DNA of 64,000 bases from Oleiagrimonas sp963747595. GTDB taxonomy: Bacteria; Pseudomonadota; Gammaproteobacteria; Xanthomonadales; Rhodanobacteraceae. The stretch lies in contig CAVVFO010000001.1 in the NCBI GenBank assembly GCA_963747595.1, positions 744,001 to 808,000 on the forward strand, written 5' to 3'. The notes under the pieces were generated by a model that saw only the letters and a program-made list of their open reading frames with translations, did no database searches and was not told the origin of the DNA. Each line of letters begins with the position of its first letter. Position 1 is the first letter of the stretch. Of the stretch, positions 8,119-17,612 are shown piece after piece. The position numbers and the translations under genes were made by a program.

Positions 8119-9355
8119 CCTGATCGTGCAATTGCTTTGGAGGGTGACGCTGGCGCTGCTGTTGATCCTGCTCGTGAGGCGACCTGTGCGGCGTCTATTC
8201 GGCGCCACTGCGGGATATCTGTTGTGGACGTTGCTGCCGCTGCTGCTGCTGGCCATGTGCCTGCCATCCTGGGGTGCTGCGATCGCTCCGGCCATGCGCG
8301 TCTCCATGTTGAGGCACACTCTGGTGCATGCCGGCGGAGGACCGGCTGCGGGCCACGGGGCATTTGCCTGGGGCAATGCGCTCTTTGCGCTGTGGGCAGT
8401 GGGATGTGTCTGCAAGCTGCTGCGCATGACGCACCTGTACAAAATCACGGTGCGCGGTTGTCGCCCGATGTCGGCCGCGGATGAACGCTATTGGACGGCG
8501 CGCCTCGCCGCGTTGTCCACCGCACGCCCGCCGATGCTGGCCTGGCATCCGCATGGTCCGGCAGTGCTGGGCATGCTGCGCCCCCGCCTGTTGCTGCCGC
8601 GCGATTTTCAGGCCCGGCATGCGATGGCCGGGCAGGACCTCATCCTGCGCCACGAACTTGCCCACCTGGCACATCGTGACGGCTGCTGGAACCTGCTGGC
8701 GGAGCTGTTGGCTGCGGTGTTCTGGTTCCACCCGCTGCTGCCGTTTGCACTGCGCCGATTCCGTCTGGATCAGGAGGTGGCCTGCGACTGTGTGGTGCTG
8801 TCACTGCATCCACGCGCCACAGGTGCCTACGGGCACGCATTGCTGAACGCACATTCCGGAGGTGCCACGGGCATCGCCACTCATTGGCTGGAAAAGCCGA
8901 AACTGAAGGAGCGCATGACCATGTTGAAACTGCATTCGATGTCATCGACCCGTCGCCGCCTGGGGCTGACGTGTGTACTTGCGCTGATGGCGGGGACGGT
9001 CTGGGCGGCGCAGAGTTCGCAGCGTCCGGCTGCGGACGCATCCCCCGCGGCCCACACCACACCGGCCACCAGGAATATCAGCGCGAGCAAGGGGATCAAG
9101 CCGCGCTATCCCGCGGAAGCGATCAAGAACAAGGAGGTCGGCACGGTGATCCTCAAGGTCAAGGTCAATGCGCATGGCCACGCCGAGCAGGTGCGACTGG
9201 CTGGGAACACGCCGGTTTATCCATCGCTGGCACAGGCGGCCATGGATTGGGCCACAAGGCTGCACTACAACCCCGCCATGCGCAACGGCAAGACCGTCGC
9301 CGGCTGGGCGCGGGTACCGGTGACATTTTCGATGAAGCCTGTGAGCAAGAAGTAG
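8111..9355 (+). CDS. M56 (BlaR1-type) membrane metalloprotease fused to a TonB C-terminal domain
   Basis: A 414-residue membrane protein. The N-terminal part has hydrophobic segments and the M56 zinc protease core with HELAH near residues 181-185 and a downstream Glu-rich helix DQEVACD. After a further hydrophobic segment (LGLTCVLALMAGTVWA) comes a periplasmic linker and a TonB C-terminal domain at about residues 325-414 (KPRYPAEAIKNKEVGTVILK and YNPAMRNGKTVAGWARVPVT). In BlaR1 this position is occupied by a penicillin sensor; here a TonB-like module replaces it, so the signal is unknown. I chose GTG at 8111 because it overlaps the repressor stop. The protease presumably inactivates the BlaI-like repressor. 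Confidence 0.88.
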   Translation: MGDLIVQLLWRVTLALLLILLVRRPVRRLFGATAGYLLWTLLPLLLLAMCLPSWGAAIAPAMRVSMLRHTLVHAGGGPAAGHGAFAWGNALFALWAVGCVCKLLRMTHLYKITVRGCRPMSAADERYWTARLAALSTARPPMLAWHPHGPAVLGMLRPRLLLPRDFQARHAMAGQDLILRHELAHLAHRDGCWNLLAELLAAVFWFHPLLPFALRRFRLDQEVACDCVVLSLHPRATGAYGHALLNAHSGGATGIATHWLEKPKLKERMTMLKLHSMSSTRRRLGLTCVLALMAGTVWAAQSSQRPAADASPAAHTTPATRNISASKGIKPRYPAEAIKNKEVGTVILKVKVNAHGHAEQVRLAGNTPVYPSLAQAAMDWATRLHYNPAMRNGKTVAGWARVPVTFSMKPVSKK

Positions 9356-9365
9356 CGACTGGCCT

Positions 9366-11984
9366 TCAACCGCCGGCAGCCGCATCGGCTGCCTGCTCGC
9401 GCCGCAGAATCACGAACAGCATGGCCGGCAGGAACAGGAACGTGGAGAGCAGTACCGCGACCAGGCTGAGCAGCAGTACCTGACCCATGCCGGCGGTTCC
9501 CGGATCGCGTGATACCGCCAGCATGGCGAAGGCGGTACCGGTGGTCAGGGCGGAAAACAGGATGGCGCGAGCCGTGGGAGACTCAAGAAATTGATGCGCG
9601 CCGCGGCGCCAGTTCATGACGAAGTAGATGTTGAACGACACGCCCACACCCAGCAGCAGGGGCAGGGCGATGATGTTGGCGAAGTTGATGGACATGCCCG
9701 CCAGCCTTGCCAGCAGTGCAGTGAGCGCCACCGACATCAGCAGCGTGAGCAGCACCATGGTCGCGTCGCGTACGCGCCTCAGCACCGCGATCAGCACTAC
9801 GGTGATGGCCAGGAAGGCGTAGATGGCGGCGTGCCGGAAGGCGCCCAGGATGGTATCGGCCGACTTGATGGTGGTAACGGCCGATCCCACGGCCTTCGGT
9901 GCCACGCGATGCACCGCTTCGACGAAGCGCCTGAGACCGGCAGCGGTTTGCGCTTTCGCGGTCGGGGTCACCTGGATGCGTACTTTCCCCGCCGGCGTGA
10001 ACCAGTCGTTTTTCAGGTCGGGAGGCAGGTCGTGTTCGGTGATGCCCTTGGCCGACAGAGAGGAGGCGAGCATGGACAGCGTGCTCGGCAGGAACCGCGA
10101 CAGTGCCTTGTTGGCTCTCAGCAGGGCAGCATCCGGCGCCCTGGAGAGGCGGTGCAGATCCTTGCCGATGCGCAGCAGTGGTGAATCGGCCGGGAGTTTG
10201 GCAGCGACACCGGCTACTGCATCGGCGGTGTCGGCGGCTGCGTGACGCAACTGTGTCACGTTCGGTGGTGGCTTGACGGATGGCGGGTTGGTGACCGAGT
10301 ACATCAGGTCCGAAGCTTGCTGGATCTGCGTCAGCTTGTCGTTCTGGTGAGTCGGCACGAAGGTGGCGCCGGAGACGACCTGGGCCACTTCGGGCAGGGC
10401 GGAAAGTCTGGCCCCGAGCTTGCGTGCCGCCGCCATGTTGTCGGCCAGCACGTTGAGGCTCTGCGTGCTGGTAGCGGGATTGCCGGACAGCGCTTTCAGC
10501 GTGCGCATCGGCTCGCTGTCCTGTCGCTGGATATGCAGCGGGTTGCTGTCGAATGACAGCGTGGCCCCGCTGTACGCGCCGGCGACCGCAATCATGGCGA
10601 ACACGGCCAGCATCGCCTGCCGGTGGCGTGCCAGCCATGCATCGGCGCGTGCGCCGCCCGGTAGGGCGGCCTTTTCGTGGCGCTCGTGCCTGGCCAGCAA
10701 CGACAGCAGGGCAGGCAGTACCGTCAGCGTGCACAGCAGCGCCAGCCACATGCCCACCCCGGCGATGACGCCCAGCTCGGCCACGCCGCTGAATTGCGTA
10801 GGGGCAAAGGCCAGAAAGCCGCAGGATGTGGCCAGTGCAGCCAGGGCGATCTGGGCGCCGACGCGGCCGGCGGTGGAATGCAGCGTGCTGTCAAAATCAC
10901 CGCTCCCGTCGCGCAGCGCGTGCCATCGCACGCCCAGCTGGATACCGAAATCGACGGCCAGTCCGACGAACAGGATGGCAAATGCCACCGACACCAGATT
11001 GAGCCGGCCGATGGCGATGGCAGCGAATCCGAAGGTGCAGATCAGCCCCACCGCCAGCGTGATCAGCACCGGCACGATCAGGCGCCAGGAGCGCAGCGCC
11101 AGCGTCAGCCACAGGAACATCAGCGCCATGCCGCACAAGGTGATCGGCACCACGGCATCGGTCAGCGAGCTGAACTGGGTGTCCGACAATGGAACCGAGC
11201 CGGTGTAATTCACTCTGGCGTGACCGGATCTCACGCCGGGCAGGGTGGCGATGGCGCGCTTGAGGGCGCGCGTTGCGGCGGCACCGGGCTCGAGCTGATC
11301 GTGGTGCAGGACCGGGTTGGTCACCACGAATTCCTTTCCGCCATTGGCGACTAGAGACGGCATCAGCAGCGAGCGCCAGGAGAGCGGCGTGTACCGTCCG
11401 GCCAGAGCATTTTCCAGAACCTGTGCCACATGATTCAGCGCGCCGTGATAGGCCGCCAGTCCTTGCGCCTGACCCATGCCGACGCCGGCGGCCATGAACT
11501 GCACGCCCTTGAACAGTCCGCGCGCGGACGGATCGTTGGCCAGCGGGCCCAGCAGTGGTTCGGCCGTGATCATGTGGTCGATCACGTGGGCAAGCTGATC
11601 GGGTGGCAGCAGCAGCAACCCCTCACGCTGCAGAAACGGGCTGATCGAGGGCGTGGATACGCGATGGAAGTATTGCGGTTCGGCGGCCAGCCGGCGCGAC
11701 AATGCTTGCGCGGTCACCCGCGCCTGTTCCGGGGTCGACGCGCTCACCACGGCCACCATGGTGTTTTCCAGCTGCGGGAATACCTTGGCGAACTGGATGC
11801 TGTGCTGACGCCAGGGCAGGCTGGAGGAAAACAGATGATCGGTGTTGGTATCGATGCCCAAGCGCGCGTAGGCGGCGAGCGCGGCGGCCGCAGCCAGCAG
11901 CAGGGCCAGGACGAGCACTACCCAGGGACGTCGACCGCTGAAATCGACGATTCCAACCAGCGCCTGCCTCGGTGTCCTGATCAC
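9366..11984 (-). CDS. hpnN: Hopanoid-associated RND transporter HpnN
   Basis: An 872-residue MMPL/RND-type inner membrane transporter. It has the typical two-fold layout: TM1 near residues 20-40, a large periplasmic loop, a bundle of six TMs (about residues 280-440), a second single TM near 465, a second loop and a final bundle. The N-terminal GIDTNTDHLFSSSLPWRQ and the following loop match HpnN, which moves hopanoids to the outer membrane. Other hopanoid genes are not in this window. It starts 15 bases after the yggX stop and converges with the M56 gene ten bases away. Confidence 0.85.
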   Translation of the reverse strand: MIRTPRQALVGIVDFSGRRPWVVLVLALLLAAAAALAAYARLGIDTNTDHLFSSSLPWRQHSIQFAKVFPQLENTMVAVVSASTPEQARVTAQALSRRLAAEPQYFHRVSTPSISPFLQREGLLLLPPDQLAHVIDHMITAEPLLGPLANDPSARGLFKGVQFMAAGVGMGQAQGLAAYHGALNHVAQVLENALAGRYTPLSWRSLLMPSLVANGGKEFVVTNPVLHHDQLEPGAAATRALKRAIATLPGVRSGHARVNYTGSVPLSDTQFSSLTDAVVPITLCGMALMFLWLTLALRSWRLIVPVLITLAVGLICTFGFAAIAIGRLNLVSVAFAILFVGLAVDFGIQLGVRWHALRDGSGDFDSTLHSTAGRVGAQIALAALATSCGFLAFAPTQFSGVAELGVIAGVGMWLALLCTLTVLPALLSLLARHERHEKAALPGGARADAWLARHRQAMLAVFAMIAVAGAYSGATLSFDSNPLHIQRQDSEPMRTLKALSGNPATSTQSLNVLADNMAAARKLGARLSALPEVAQVVSGATFVPTHQNDKLTQIQQASDLMYSVTNPPSVKPPPNVTQLRHAAADTADAVAGVAAKLPADSPLLRIGKDLHRLSRAPDAALLRANKALSRFLPSTLSMLASSLSAKGITEHDLPPDLKNDWFTPAGKVRIQVTPTAKAQTAAGLRRFVEAVHRVAPKAVGSAVTTIKSADTILGAFRHAAIYAFLAITVVLIAVLRRVRDATMVLLTLLMSVALTALLARLAGMSINFANIIALPLLLGVGVSFNIYFVMNWRRGAHQFLESPTARAILFSALTTGTAFAMLAVSRDPGTAGMGQVLLLSLVAVLLSTFLFLPAMLFVILRREQAADAAAGG

Positions 11985-11999
11985 GAAACGCGCCTCCCG

Positions 12000-12278
12000 C
12001 TATTTTTCGTCCGGTGGCACATAACCTTCTGGTTTGGCGACCTCGCCGGTGCCGAACAGGAATTTTTCCATTTCGCCTTCGAGAAACGTGCGCGCCTCCG
12101 GGTCCATGGGGTTGAGGCGGTTCTCGTTGATCAGCATGGTCTGGTGTGACATCCATTGCCCCCAGGCTTCCTTGGAGATGGAAGCGTAGATGCGTTGTCC
12201 CAGCGGCCCCGGCCAGGGTGCGAACTCCATGCCTTCGGCTTCGCGGTCGAGTTTCTTGCAGTGGATGATGCGTGACAT
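12000..12278 (-). CDS. yggX: Probable Fe(2+)-trafficking protein YggX
   Basis: A 92-residue protein matching YggX, implicated in iron trafficking and protection of Fe-S clusters from oxidative damage. Seen: MSRIIHCKKLDREAEGMEF with the conserved Cys7, PWPGPLGQRIY, and WMSHQTMLINENRLNPMDP. It follows mutY by only 3 bases. The same mutY-yggX order is found in E. coli and many gammaproteobacteria, consistent with MutY being an Fe-S enzyme. Confidence 0.97.
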   Translation of the reverse strand: MSRIIHCKKLDREAEGMEFAPWPGPLGQRIYASISKEAWGQWMSHQTMLINENRLNPMDPEARTFLEGEMEKFLFGTGEVAKPEGYVPPDEK

Positions 12279-12281
12279 CGG

Positions 12282-13322
12282 TCAAGTTTCCCAGATTCGT
12301 TCAAGCAATGTACGCACTGGCGCCGGCAGGCCGAGGGCCCGGATGTCTTCGCGATGGCACCAGCGCAGGTCGTCATTATCGGCGATCGAGGGATGCGGTG
12401 TGGCGTCGGTGAAAAGCCGTGGCACCACTTCGAGACGATAATGGCTGAATACGTGCGTGAATTTTGTCAGCGCCTGGGCGCCTGCAATGCGCGCGTGCCG
12501 CGCCGCGAGTGCCGTCGCAGCGTCACTGTCAGCGGCCTCCGGCAGACTCCACAGACCGCTCCAGACGCCATTTCCGCGACGCCGCTGCAGCAGGATGCGA
12601 TCGGACGTGTCGCGCAGCGCCAGCATACAGGTTTCTCGTTTCGGCAGCGATTTTGGCGGGCGCGGTTCGGGCAACTGTGCGGTCAGTCCGTCCCGCCGGG
12701 CAACGCAACCGTCGGCCAGTGGGCAGTTGCCGCAGTCGGGCTGGCTGCGTGTGCAGACGGTGGCGCCCAGGTCCATGATGGCCTGGGTGTAATCGGCCAG
12801 CGCACGGTGTGGCGTGTGCTGTTCCGCGTACCTCCACAATTGTTTCTCCACGATGCTCCGGCCGGGGTATCCGCCCACACCGTGGTAGCGCGCGAGGACA
12901 CGCTTGACGTTGCCGTCCAGGATGGGGAAACGCAGTCCGTGCGCCTGGGCCAGGATGGCGCCGGCGGTGGAGCGGCCGATGCCGGGCAGTGCCATCAGCG
13001 CGTCGATATCGCGCGGCAGATGCCCATCATGCCGGGCCATGCATCGACGGGCCGCCGCATGCAGGAACCGGGCGCGGCGGTAGTAGCCCAATCCCGACCA
13101 CAATGCCATGACCTCGTCTTCGGATGCCGCGGCCAGATGCTGCAGGGTAGGGAGCGCGCGCATGAACCGCTGAAAGTAGTCGATGACCACGCGGACCTGG
13201 GTCTGCTGCAGCATGATCTCCGAGACCCAGACCCGATAGGCGCTGCGCGGATGCTGCCAGGGCAGGTCGTTGCGCCCGTGTTGCGTGTGCCAGGCCAGCA
13301 ATGCGTCGGCGACATCAGTCAC
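12282..13322 (-). CDS. mutY: Adenine DNA glycosylase MutY
   Basis: A 346-residue base-excision repair glycosylase that removes adenine opposite 8-oxoguanine. Seen: VSEIMLQQTQVRVVIDYF with the catalytic Glu, the helix-hairpin-helix LPGIGRSTAGAI, FPILDGNVKRVLAR with the catalytic Asp, the 4Fe-4S cysteines (C-x6-C-x2-C-x5-C around CTRSQPDCGNC), and a C-terminal NUDIX-like 8-oxoG recognition domain (GVWSGLWSLPE). The GTG start at 13322 overlaps the stop of the upstream AsmA-like gene (GTGA), implying translational coupling. The frame continues upstream of this start but only as an overlap with that gene. Confidence 0.96.
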   Translation of the reverse strand: MTDVADALLAWHTQHGRNDLPWQHPRSAYRVWVSEIMLQQTQVRVVIDYFQRFMRALPTLQHLAAASEDEVMALWSGLGYYRRARFLHAAARRCMARHDGHLPRDIDALMALPGIGRSTAGAILAQAHGLRFPILDGNVKRVLARYHGVGGYPGRSIVEKQLWRYAEQHTPHRALADYTQAIMDLGATVCTRSQPDCGNCPLADGCVARRDGLTAQLPEPRPPKSLPKRETCMLALRDTSDRILLQRRRGNGVWSGLWSLPEAADSDAATALAARHARIAGAQALTKFTHVFSHYRLEVVPRLFTDATPHPSIADNDDLRWCHREDIRALGLPAPVRTLLERIWET

Positions 13323-14380
13323 GGTGTGGGGGCTCCCGGGGTCGCCGGCTTCGCAGTGCTGCTGTCCGCGGCGGGAATGTCGGCGCCGGTTCGTACCTCC
13401 AGCCCCTTGATGCTGACGCTGCCCATCTGCAGTTCGTCCGCCTGCAGCGTTCCGCTCACCGGCGGCGCGCTGAGCACATGGGCATGTCCTTCCGATCCCG
13501 AGACCTGCTTCCACCAAGAAGCCAGCTTCGTGGGAGGCAGCCGCAGGTCGGCCTGGAATCCCTTGCCATGGGCTTTGAAGTGCAGGCGCATGGGCTGGGT
13601 CGGGGTTGCGTCCGTGGTGGTCATCGCCAACGTATAGGTTTGCCCGGACGCGCGCTGCAAATTGCCGTTGAGCGTGGTTTGAATTTTTGCGCCGCCCGCC
13701 CATTCCGCCTTGCCGTGCAGCTGCATGTGCATGCCGTTGCCGGAGCGCATGGTCAGCCGCAAGGGATCGAACTCGATGCGTCGGGACATCTTTTGCGGGG
13801 TGGTATGCAACTGCAGGGAATATCCGGTTCCCGACCGCGTGTGCGCCGATGCGCTGAGTTCGAAAGGCGTTCCCGGATGCAACGCGCCGGTATGCAGTTC
13901 GATCCGTTTGGCAAGCAGTGTGCCGTTTTGCACCAGGGAACCATTGTGCACAGTGATGCCGGCGTCGATTCCCGGCAGCGTTGCCGTGGCGGCGGCCGGA
14001 GTCCGCTGCGCCAATATATGCCGCAGGCTGGCCAGATCCAGCCGCGGGGCATCCAGTTCCAGGGCGGAGATGGTGGTCTTGCCGCCCAGTACCGTGTGCC
14101 AGGGAACAATGAGGCGCACTCGCGTGGCCAGCAGCAGCGGAGACTGCGAGTCCTGCGGCGTCAGGGTCACCCCTTGCAGCACGACCCCGGGGCGCGGCCA
14201 CAGGCTGGGTTGCGCCGGCGCCGCCAGCGACAGCTGCAGCCCCGCACTGTTTGCCGCGCTGCGCAAGGTGGCGGTGAAGCGCTGCGGCTGCAGCATCACG
14301 TACACGGCAATCAGCGCGGCCACGATGAGCAGCGCCGGGATCCCCGCGATGAGGGCGATCAGCCGGGTACGACGAGACAT
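13319..14380 (-). CDS. AsmA-family membrane-anchored periplasmic protein
   Basis: A 353-residue protein with one N-terminal transmembrane helix (residues about 7-31) and a long beta-rich periplasmic part containing the AsmA pattern (GLQLSLAAPAQPSLWPRPGV, VRLIVPWHTVLGGKTTISAL and ELDAPRLDL). AsmA-like proteins form grooves implicated in phospholipid transport and outer membrane assembly. It is shorter than E. coli AsmA (about 600 residues), so it is a member of the broader family. It overlaps mutY by 4 bases and likely shares an operon with mutY and yggX. Confidence 0.8.
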   Translation of the reverse strand: MSRRTRLIALIAGIPALLIVAALIAVYVMLQPQRFTATLRSAANSAGLQLSLAAPAQPSLWPRPGVVLQGVTLTPQDSQSPLLLATRVRLIVPWHTVLGGKTTISALELDAPRLDLASLRHILAQRTPAAATATLPGIDAGITVHNGSLVQNGTLLAKRIELHTGALHPGTPFELSASAHTRSGTGYSLQLHTTPQKMSRRIEFDPLRLTMRSGNGMHMQLHGKAEWAGGAKIQTTLNGNLQRASGQTYTLAMTTTDATPTQPMRLHFKAHGKGFQADLRLPPTKLASWWKQVSGSEGHAHVLSAPPVSGTLQADELQMGSVSIKGLEVRTGADIPAADSSTAKPATPGAPTP

Positions 14381-14498
14381 GACGTCGATGTGCCGCAGGT
14401 TTGCCAGGTTACGGCAGCGCGCAAGAGAGAGGGTTCAGTCGCATGCGCCGGGCGACGACGGGCCGCAACCATGGCGGGCTGATGGCTGCAAACATGCA

Positions 14499-15638
14499 TC
14501 ACGCGCCCATGGTCTTTGGCAGCAGGCCATCGACGAACGCACGCGCGTCGAAAGGACGAAGGTCCTCGATCTGCTCGCCCAGGCCGACGAAGCGGATCGG
14601 CAGGCCGAACTCGCGCGCCAGGGCGAAGACCACGCCGCCCTTGGCGGTGCCGTCCAGCTTGGTGACCACCAGCCCGGTCACGTTCACGGCCTGGCGGAAC
14701 TGGCGCACCTGATTGATGGCATTCTGGCCGGTGGTGCCGTCGATCACCATCAACACCTCGTGTGGCGCGTTTTCGTCCAGCTTGCGCAGCACCCGCGAGA
14801 TCTTTCCCAGCTCGTCCATCAACCCGCCTTGCGTGTGCAGACGGCCGGCGGTATCGGCGATGAGCACCTCCATTCGCCGCGCCCGCGCACCCTGCAGCGC
14901 GTCGAAAATCACGCTGGCCGAGTCGGCGCCCTGGGCCTGCGCCATCACCGGCACGTTGTTGCGTTCGCCCCAGGTGGTCAGCTGTTCCACCGCGGCGGCG
15001 CGGAAGGTATCTCCCGCGGCCAGCATGATCTGCTTGCCCTGGTCGCGCAGGCGATGTGCCAGCTTGCCGATCGTGGTGGTCTTGCCGACACCGTTGACGC
15101 CCACCATCAGCACCACGAAGGGGAGCGCGGTATCGACGTCTAGCGGTTGTTCGATGTCTTCGAGGCGCTGCGTCAGTGCCTGCCGCAGTGCCTCGAGCAG
15201 GGCGTCGGAATCGGCGAACTCGCGCTTGTGCATGCGGCGGCGCAGGTCTTCGACCAGTTCGGTGCTGGCGGTGACGCCGACATCGGCCGTGATGAGGACG
15301 GTTTCCAGCTCGTCCAGCAAGGCATCATCCAGCTTGGGATGGCGTGTGAAGACGCTGCTCAATCCCTTGGCGAAACCGCTGCCGCGAAGCCGCTGTCGCC
15401 AGCTCGGCGTGGGCTGGCGCTGTTGGGGTTGTTGGGGCTCTTGAGGCGAGATGGATTCGGAGCGGTCCGGTGGGGCCGTTTCCGCGGTCACCCCGGTTTC
15501 GGAAAGTGCTTCGGCCAGCGGTTCGTTGCCCGGCTCCAGGCTGGACGTGTCCACCTCGTGTTCGACCGCGCGTTCGGCCGGTGGCGACACCGTTTCGGCG
15601 TCCTTTTCCTTGTCTTTTTTCTTCCAGAATTTGAGCAT
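14499..15638 (-). CDS. ftsY: Signal recognition particle receptor FtsY
   Basis: A 379-residue SRP-GTPase that docks ribosome-nascent chain complexes to the membrane. Residues 1-85 form a charged, Pro/Gln-rich A domain beginning MLKFWKKKDKEKD; the N domain follows, then the G domain with GVNGVGKTTTIGKL, the DTFRAAAVEQL insertion motif, DTAGR and TKLDGTAKGG. The ATG at 15638 has AGGTG upstream; the frame remains open further upstream without support. FtsY and rsmD are divergent neighbours here, whereas in E. coli they are also adjacent (rsmD-ftsY-ftsE). Confidence 0.97.
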   Translation of the reverse strand: MLKFWKKKDKEKDAETVSPPAERAVEHEVDTSSLEPGNEPLAEALSETGVTAETAPPDRSESISPQEPQQPQQRQPTPSWRQRLRGSGFAKGLSSVFTRHPKLDDALLDELETVLITADVGVTASTELVEDLRRRMHKREFADSDALLEALRQALTQRLEDIEQPLDVDTALPFVVLMVGVNGVGKTTTIGKLAHRLRDQGKQIMLAAGDTFRAAAVEQLTTWGERNNVPVMAQAQGADSASVIFDALQGARARRMEVLIADTAGRLHTQGGLMDELGKISRVLRKLDENAPHEVLMVIDGTTGQNAINQVRQFRQAVNVTGLVVTKLDGTAKGGVVFALAREFGLPIRFVGLGEQIEDLRPFDARAFVDGLLPKTMGA

Positions 15639-15752
15639 GGCACCTGCGTCCACTTGTTCGGAGGCTCCTTGAATGGAGACAATCGGCGCAATGCTAGCAT
15701 CCACTTCCCGACCCCAGGCTGAGCCAGCGTGCGCGCAATTGCGGAGCTTGCC

Positions 15753-16334
15753 GTGACTGCGCATCGCGGCAGCGGGCAGGTGCGCATCATCGGCGGCAGC
15801 CTGCGTGGCTCGCGTTTGCTGGTTCCGGCCAGGCCGGGATTGCGGCCGACCCCGGCACGCGTGCGCGAAACGCTGTTCAACTGGCTGCAACCGGTATTGC
15901 CGGGCGCGCACGTGCTGGATCTGTTCGCCGGTAGTGGCGCCCTGGGTCTGGAAGCGCTGTCACGTGGTTGCGCCACGGCTGTGTTCGTGGAACGCGATCG
16001 CGGGTTATGCGAAGCGTTGCGGAGCAATCTTGAACGCCTGCAGCAGAGCTCGGCCGAGGTGGTGCACGCCGATGCCATGAGTCACCTCGATATAGCCCCG
16101 AACACGTTCGACGTGGTTTTCATGGACCCGCCGTTTGCAGCAGACCTGTGGGCCGACGCCGCCGATCGGCTGGAGACGGGGGGCTGGCTCACACGCGATG
16201 CGTGGATCTACGTCGAACAGCCTCCGGGGGCTCGCATCGCGCTGCCCGGCACATGGCGCATGCATCGCGAGACCCGTGCAGGCCAGGTGAACGCGGCGCT
16301 GTATCGCCGCATGCCGGACGATCCGTTAAGCTAA
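15753..16334 (+). CDS. rsmD: 16S rRNA (guanine966-N2)-methyltransferase RsmD
   Basis: A 193-residue SAM-dependent methyltransferase that modifies G966 of 16S rRNA. Seen: the N-terminal VRIIGGSLRGSRL, RPTPARVRETLFNWL, the SAM-binding DLFAGSGALGLEALSRG and the catalytic DPPF motif. I prefer the GTG at 15753, which has GGAG nine bases upstream, over the in-frame GTG at 15729. It is followed closely by coaD, the common gammaproteobacterial order. Confidence 0.95.
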   Translation: MTAHRGSGQVRIIGGSLRGSRLLVPARPGLRPTPARVRETLFNWLQPVLPGAHVLDLFAGSGALGLEALSRGCATAVFVERDRGLCEALRSNLERLQQSSAEVVHADAMSHLDIAPNTFDVVFMDPPFAADLWADAADRLETGGWLTRDAWIYVEQPPGARIALPGTWRMHRETRAGQVNAALYRRMPDDPLS

Positions 16335-16360
16335 GCGGGTTATCCGCGACGCGTTACCCC

Positions 16361-16879
16361 ATGCCCGATTCCTCGCCAGCCACCAAGTCGCGCATTGCCG
16401 TGTATCCCGGCACGTTCGACCCCATCACCAATGGTCATGCCGATCTGGTCGCGCGGGCGTCACCGCTGTTCGATCGTGTGGTGGTGGCCGTGGCGATGAG
16501 TGCCGGCAAGGCGCCGTGCTTCGGTTACCAACGCCGCATCGAACTGGCACAGAAGGCCCTGGCCGATCTTGGCAATGTCGAGGTCATGGGCTTCGATACG
16601 CTGCTGGCGCATTTCGTGCGCAGGATCGGGGCGGACGTGATCCTTCGCGGGCTGCGTGCGGTGTCGGATTTCGAATACGAGTTCCAGCTGGCCAGCATGA
16701 ACAGGCATCTGATTCCCGAAGCAGAAACCCTTTTCCTGACCCCCGCGGAACAGTACAGCTTCATTTCGTCCTCGCTGGTGCGCGAGATTTCGCGTCTGGG
16801 CGGCGATGTGGCGGGTTTTGTTCATCCTGTCGTGCAAGAGGCATTGCGCGAGCAGTGGAAGAATCCAGGGAACCCCTGA
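16361..16879 (+). CDS. coaD: Phosphopantetheine adenylyltransferase CoaD
   Basis: A 172-residue nucleotidyltransferase that makes dephospho-CoA from 4'-phosphopantetheine and ATP in coenzyme A synthesis. Seen: YPGTFDPITNGH carrying the HIGH-type motif, RGLRAVSDFEYEFQLASMNR, and the nucleotide-binding ISSSLVREI. The ATG at 16361 begins MPDSSPATKSRIAVYPG; it lies 26 bases after rsmD with a weak ribosome site, so the two genes are probably cotranscribed. Confidence 0.96.
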   Translation: MPDSSPATKSRIAVYPGTFDPITNGHADLVARASPLFDRVVVAVAMSAGKAPCFGYQRRIELAQKALADLGNVEVMGFDTLLAHFVRRIGADVILRGLRAVSDFEYEFQLASMNRHLIPEAETLFLTPAEQYSFISSSLVREISRLGGDVAGFVHPVVQEALREQWKNPGNP

Positions 16880-17032
16880 ACGCGTGGACGCAGCTATCGC
16901 CCTTTGCTGCACGCCCGCAGGAACGACATCTGCGCCTGCCCGTTCGGAGCGCCCCGGAAAACGGCTGAAAGCCCTTTGGCCACAGGTTGCAACTCCAAGA
17001 TCCCTCCGTTCATACACACCAAGGTGAGTACC

Positions 17033-17539
17033 ATGCGCAAACTGGCATATTTCGCAATCATCGCTCTGGCCGGCACGTTGGCCCTGAGTGCCTGTGGCAA
17101 CAAGCACAACCAGCCCAGTCAGCAACAATCGCAGGCCAAGGCGGGTCCGACCAAGCCGGCCGACAAGACCGATACCAAGGCATGGGATGCCTATCTGAGC
17201 TCCATCCTCAGCAAGCATCTGCAGGGCATGAAAGCCGACAGCCCGTTCGCCTACATGATCCCCGCCGGTGATTCAGCCGACGCCAAGGCGTCGCGTCAGC
17301 GTCAGCAGGACAACATCGCCACCACCGTGCAGCGCGGCGTGCTCCCGGGCAATCTGCTGGCATTCGCCGGCGCCGACTCGGCGACCACGGCCAATGTGGT
17401 GGTCAATGCCTTCAAGAATGCCCAGAAGGGCTCCATGAAGGGCGTGATCGTGATGTTCATCGGCGATCAGTCCGACAAGCAGCGCGTGGGCGCGGCGGTC
17501 GAGCCGACCGGCGCCAAATACCGCTTCGTGGCGATGTAA
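17033..17539 (+). CDS. Putative lipoprotein of unknown function
   Basis: A 168-residue exported protein with a type II signal peptide and lipobox LSAC (Cys21). Behind it is a Gln/Lys/Pro-rich linker and a globular domain with SPFAYMIPAGD and FIGDQSDKQRV. The ATG at 17033 has AAGGTG ten bases upstream; an in-frame GTG lies 9 bases earlier. I do not recognise the domain. It precedes yfhL by 73 bases, and a GC-rich hairpin at 17576-17601 lies between them. Confidence 0.8.
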   Translation: MRKLAYFAIIALAGTLALSACGNKHNQPSQQQSQAKAGPTKPADKTDTKAWDAYLSSILSKHLQGMKADSPFAYMIPAGDSADAKASRQRQQDNIATTVQRGVLPGNLLAFAGADSATTANVVVNAFKNAQKGSMKGVIVMFIGDQSDKQRVGAAVEPTGAKYRFVAM

Positions 17540-17612
17540 TCTGCGCAGCAACTGTCTGTTTTACCTGTGAATATACCCGGGGCGCCGTGTCGCGCCCCGG
17601 GGCCGAGGCACC

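Noticed and set aside
17576..17601. GC-rich hairpin between the lipoprotein gene and yfhL, considered as a terminator
   Set aside because: There is no T run on either side; it could only be a weak attenuator, so it is mentioned with the genes but not listed.
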